NCBI GenBank assembly: GCA_947505025.1
Contig: CANNIJ010000067.1
Span: 1 to 8,663 of the forward strand
Source: Legionellaceae bacterium
Lineage (GTDB): Bacteria; Pseudomonadota; Gammaproteobacteria; Legionellales; Legionellaceae
Direction of reading: 5' to 3'
Length of the DNA: 8,663 nucleotides
Below, piece by piece: positions 6,015-8,663 of the stretch (positions are counted from its first letter, which is position 1; every line of letters begins with the position of its first letter). The position numbers were made by a program, and so were the translations under genes. A model generated the notes under the pieces. It saw only the letters and a program-made list of their open reading frames with translations. It made no database searches and was not told where the DNA came from.

Positions 6015-7211
6015 CTATCCTATGGTGTAGGCGGCAACCGCAAGTAAACCAACAGCAACTGCCCCCAATACCATCAAACCTACGTTACCAACAGGCAGCA
6101 TTTTTAAACTTGATGTAGGATTAGTCTTTCTGAATTTCCAAGCCATTATAATTGGTAATAACAAGGCTAAGATTACACAACATACACCAGCATAGCTAAA
6201 TGCTTGTAAATAAAGGCCTGGGCAGAATATAACTACGGTCAGTGGTGGTAAAAAAGTAAACAAAAATAAAATCTTTCCTGAGATACCAGTTTTTTTCATT
6301 GATAAGCCATCAGCAAAGAAATCGATTAATCCAAGTGATACACCTAAAAATGCAGTAATCATACAAACAGATGTAAAAATTTCGAATAACCCATCAATCC
6401 AAGGTTGATTAGCTGAAGCATTTAAAGTATTAATAAATCCACTGATCATATGTGGCGCTTGATTTAATTTTAATAACCCATGAGCACCAGCTCGCGGGAT
6501 CACGCCCATTATGGCTATGATCCAAATCAAATAACAGATTAATGGGATTAATGATCCCCATATGATTGCTTTACGTAGTGTAACCGCATCTTTTTCGAAA
6601 TAATCACACAGGCTTGGTACAATGGTTGCAAAACCAAATGAGGTTATAAACAGCATTAAGCTGCCTGTGATTGCCATAAATGATCCGCCGTGCAAATGTT
6701 TTGGGTTAACATACGGGGCGATAATTATAACTAACAGAACATAAACAGAGAGTTTTCCAAACATAAATAAACGATTTACGTAATCAACAGCCCGCATTCC
6801 CTGATAAACGATTACTCCGAAGATCAAAGTAAATAAACCGGCAGTTATCTGGCTGGGCAGAACAACATGAATGTAAGTTAAAGCATTTTGTAAAACATCA
6901 GTACCACCAGAAATATACGCTGAGAGCAGGGTATATAATAGGACTAAGTATGCAACCCAAGCCACTACTTGCCCGGGAAAACCCAAAGTGGTTTTTGCCA
7001 TAGATAGTAAATTACTTCCTGCGGGTAATTGCAAGTTAACCTCGAGTAATAATAATGCTCCGCAAGTCATTATGAACCAACATGCGATCAAAAAAAATAC
7101 TGCGGTAAAAATACCAACGGCGGCAATAGAGACCGGCAGTACTAACATGCCGCCACCAATTGACGTTCCTAGAATAAATAGGATCCCACCAATTAGTTTT
7201 GAATTTATCAT
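6015..7211 (-). CDS. Aromatic amino acid permease, TyrP/Mtr-like (HAAAP family)
   Basis: A 398-residue inner-membrane protein with about 11 hydrophobic segments; E. coli TyrP is 403 residues. The N-terminal GTSIGGGMLVLPV (residues 15-27) matches the unwound first helix of the HAAAP/APC fold, and SFGFATIVPSL in the middle is also typical. Members import tyrosine, tryptophan or phenylalanine with protons. The exact substrate cannot be read from sequence, so I give no symbol. The ATG at 7211 is favoured: it aligns with TyrP and has AGGA about 10 bases upstream. A GTG at 7247 would add 12 residues but has no purine-rich site. A GATC (7217-7220) lies between the ribosome-binding site and the ATG. 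It is followed by dam in a likely operon. Legionella and Coxiella carry several TyrP-like paralogues, which fits an amino-acid-scavenging host-associated lifestyle. Confidence 0.92.
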   Translation of the reverse strand: MINSKLIGGILFILGTSIGGGMLVLPVSIAAVGIFTAVFFLIACWFIMTCGALLLLEVNLQLPAGSNLLSMAKTTLGFPGQVVAWVAYLVLLYTLLSAYISGGTDVLQNALTYIHVVLPSQITAGLFTLIFGVIVYQGMRAVDYVNRLFMFGKLSVYVLLVIIIAPYVNPKHLHGGSFMAITGSLMLFITSFGFATIVPSLCDYFEKDAVTLRKAIIWGSLIPLICYLIWIIAIMGVIPRAGAHGLLKLNQAPHMISGFINTLNASANQPWIDGLFEIFTSVCMITAFLGVSLGLIDFFADGLSMKKTGISGKILFLFTFLPPLTVVIFCPGLYLQAFSYAGVCCVILALLLPIIMAWKFRKTNPTSSLKMLPVGNVGLMVLGAVAVGLLAVAAYTIG

Positions 7212-7304
7212 AAGCTGATCATCCTGTATAAACCGTAAAAAAATCACAAGGATAACACAATTGTCTGTTGAGCCCGTATAACTCTTTGAGATTTTTTAAT
7301 TGAT
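7212..7304 (-). other. POT-tyrP intergenic gap (93 bases)
   Basis: Between the POT stop and the permease ATG I see no strong hairpin. A run of seven T (minus strand, 7243-7237) has only a 4-bp candidate stem before it, and there is no convincing promoter: the best pair, TTATCC-N17-TTTATA, is a poor match. Whether the permease and dam have their own promoter or read through from the POT gene is undecided. Confidence 0.4.
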
Positions 7305-8663
7305 TCAGGCAAGTATAAATCCGTGCCGTTTGCCTGTTCGTCCTAAGCCAGCAGCAATTAAAAGCATAAAAATACCAAACACACATGCGATAGAACCCAT
7401 ATTTAAATAGTAATTCTGATAGATACTTAAGCTCTTGATCGGATTTGTTACGTTATCATTAATGGCAACTAACTGCGCGATATGTCCTGATATAGCACTT
7501 GACAGACTGCATCCTAAATACCATGCTCCCATCGAGAAGCTCAAGCTTTGATTGTCGCAATAAAGTCCAATCATACTTAACCCAATCGCACTAACCCACA
7601 ATTCTGCAAGTGTAATTAAAATATAAGTAAGCGCGATAAAGTTTCCATTGATTAAGCCTTGATCAGCACAGGTTGCAGCATACACTAAAGTGAGTAATGA
7701 GATGCCTGCTAGCAGGGTACCGCAAGCAAATTGATACGGGATAGTAAAGCTGGGAAACTTACGATACAACCGCGGTAATTGTAGTCCAAGCACTATAATT
7801 AGTAATGGATTGAGCATTTGGTATTGTGCCGGTGAAATAGAAAATCCTAACAAATGTGCGTTAGAATTGCTTTGTGCGAATAAGATCAAAGTGCTATTCA
7901 TTTGGTTATAAATCACAAAAAACACAATGGCTTCGATGATCAACAGTCCAGCTACGCTTTGTTTATACCGCGATACTCCTGTCAGAGAGAATGTTTTACG
8001 GATAAACCATGCTATTCCTATTACACATCCCAGAGAAATTATAATACTACATACAAAGATGTGTGAGTATGCAAACAAAGTGAACATGTAAAGGATTATA
8101 ATATAGATAAACAGTCTACAGATTGATTTACTCGAAGTCGATAATCTGTCTAGCCCGCAAATTACGTTGTCATATAATGAATAGCGATACGCAAAATTCA
8201 TTGCTGCGATTGATTTACCGAAAAAGGTTAATGCAAGCACACTGAGTGGTCCATAACGACTATCGAGTAATTCTGGTGCAAGCCATGTGGCAAATAGAGC
8301 CCCAACATTGATAGCCATATAGTAATATGTCATTGCTGATTTTGCTAGGACAGTATCGTCCGTGTAAATATTGGACACCATGGCTGATGTAGTGCCGATT
8401 AGCAATGAATTGGCGGCCGGCACCAGTGCGTACGCGGCTAGAAACAGGTGGTCACCGTGAGTGGATATAGTGTATCCACTCAGCATCACCATACGGTAAG
8501 CCAATGCTAGCAAGATGCTGCCGATTAAAATACTACGCCGCATTCCCAGCACTGTATCCGCCATGTACCCACCAAGTATAGGCATTAAGTAGCCGGTGGC
8601 TTGACTGATACCAATAAACGCATATGCCTTGGATTGATTATACCCTAGGCCGTGCTGAATTAA
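7305..8663 (-). CDS. POT/PTR2-family (MFS) peptide transporter-like protein, 5' truncated by window
   Basis: The frame is open from the right window edge to TGA at 7307-7305, giving 452 residues. The family is about 500, so roughly the first transmembrane helix with the ExxERF motif lies outside. The PTR2 signatures are visible: GGYMADTVLGMRR (near 8573-8535) for the first and YYMAINVGALF (near 8324-8292) for the second. About eleven hydrophobic segments follow the window edge. POT proteins are proton-coupled di- and tripeptide importers of the inner membrane. A conserved TM4 motif GNGxxKxN is degraded here to ANSLLIGT, with Ile at the lysine position (codon 8399-8397), so substrate or coupling may differ. 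The ATG at 8585 is internal: upstream codons on the window edge continue the family sequence (GYNQSKAYAFIGISQATGYL). It precedes the aromatic amino acid permease in the same direction. Confidence 0.88.
   Translation of the reverse strand, partial: LIQHGLGYNQSKAYAFIGISQATGYLMPILGGYMADTVLGMRRSILIGSILLALAYRMVMLSGYTISTHGDHLFLAAYALVPAANSLLIGTTSAMVSNIYTDDTVLAKSAMTYYYMAINVGALFATWLAPELLDSRYGPLSVLALTFFGKSIAAMNFAYRYSLYDNVICGLDRLSTSSKSICRLFIYIIILYMFTLFAYSHIFVCSIIISLGCVIGIAWFIRKTFSLTGVSRYKQSVAGLLIIEAIVFFVIYNQMNSTLILFAQSNSNAHLLGFSISPAQYQMLNPLLIIVLGLQLPRLYRKFPSFTIPYQFACGTLLAGISLLTLVYAATCADQGLINGNFIALTYILITLAELWVSAIGLSMIGLYCDNQSLSFSMGAWYLGCSLSSAISGHIAQLVAINDNVTNPIKSLSIYQNYYLNMGSIACVFGIFMLLIAAGLGRTGKRHGFILA

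Noticed and set aside
5182..7211. dam as part of a restriction-modification system
   Set aside because: No endonuclease or specificity gene is present on either side, and the protein is the standard solitary Dam type.
7212..7247. GTG start at 7247 adding 12 residues to the permease
   Set aside because: No ribosome-binding site precedes it and the extra residues have no counterpart in TyrP; the ATG at 7211 aligns with the family start.

Overview
The window reads as chromosomal, moderately AT-rich DNA from a gammaproteobacterium. The rpsT-murJ adjacency, a Dam methylase that lines up almost without gaps with E. coli Dam, a YgfZ protein with its KGCYRGQE signature, and a TyrP-type permease beside a POT-type transporter all fit. 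Reliance on amino-acid and peptide uptake recalls the Legionella/Coxiella (Legionellales) side of the class. That placement is inference from gene content, not a species call.

Left part (1-1883): the 3' end of topA (DNA topoisomerase I, four C-terminal zinc ribbons) runs with a short overlap into ygfZ (folate-binding Fe-S cluster factor). A palindrome sits between the ygfZ stop and the stop of a convergent small gene. That gene encodes an 83-residue protein of unknown function with a hexanucleotide repeat, and it has its own extended -10 promoter. A 202-base divergent intergenic region holds this promoter and the rpsT promoter; it is the longest stretch without a gene.

Middle (1884-5203, plus strand): rpsT (ribosomal protein S20, GTG start, hairpin in its leader), then a 78-base spacer with a T-tract and overlapping hairpins, then murJ (lipid II flippase). 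An M17 leucyl aminopeptidase starts 2 bases after the murJ stop, where ribF is found in many relatives.

Right part (5182-8663, minus strand): a 5'-truncated POT/PTR2-family transporter, a 93-base gap, a TyrP-like aromatic amino acid permease, and dam 8 bases further on, whose 3' end overlaps the aminopeptidase convergently by 22 bases. The permease, the POT protein and the aminopeptidase together suggest an amino-acid-scavenging lifestyle. Permease and dam look co-transcribed although their functions appear unrelated.

I saw no mobile element, CRISPR array, tRNA or rRNA, and no clear new multi-gene system. The points most worth a second look are the repeat-bearing small protein, the POT protein lacking the usual TM4 lysine, and the structured rpsT leader and rpsT-murJ spacer.
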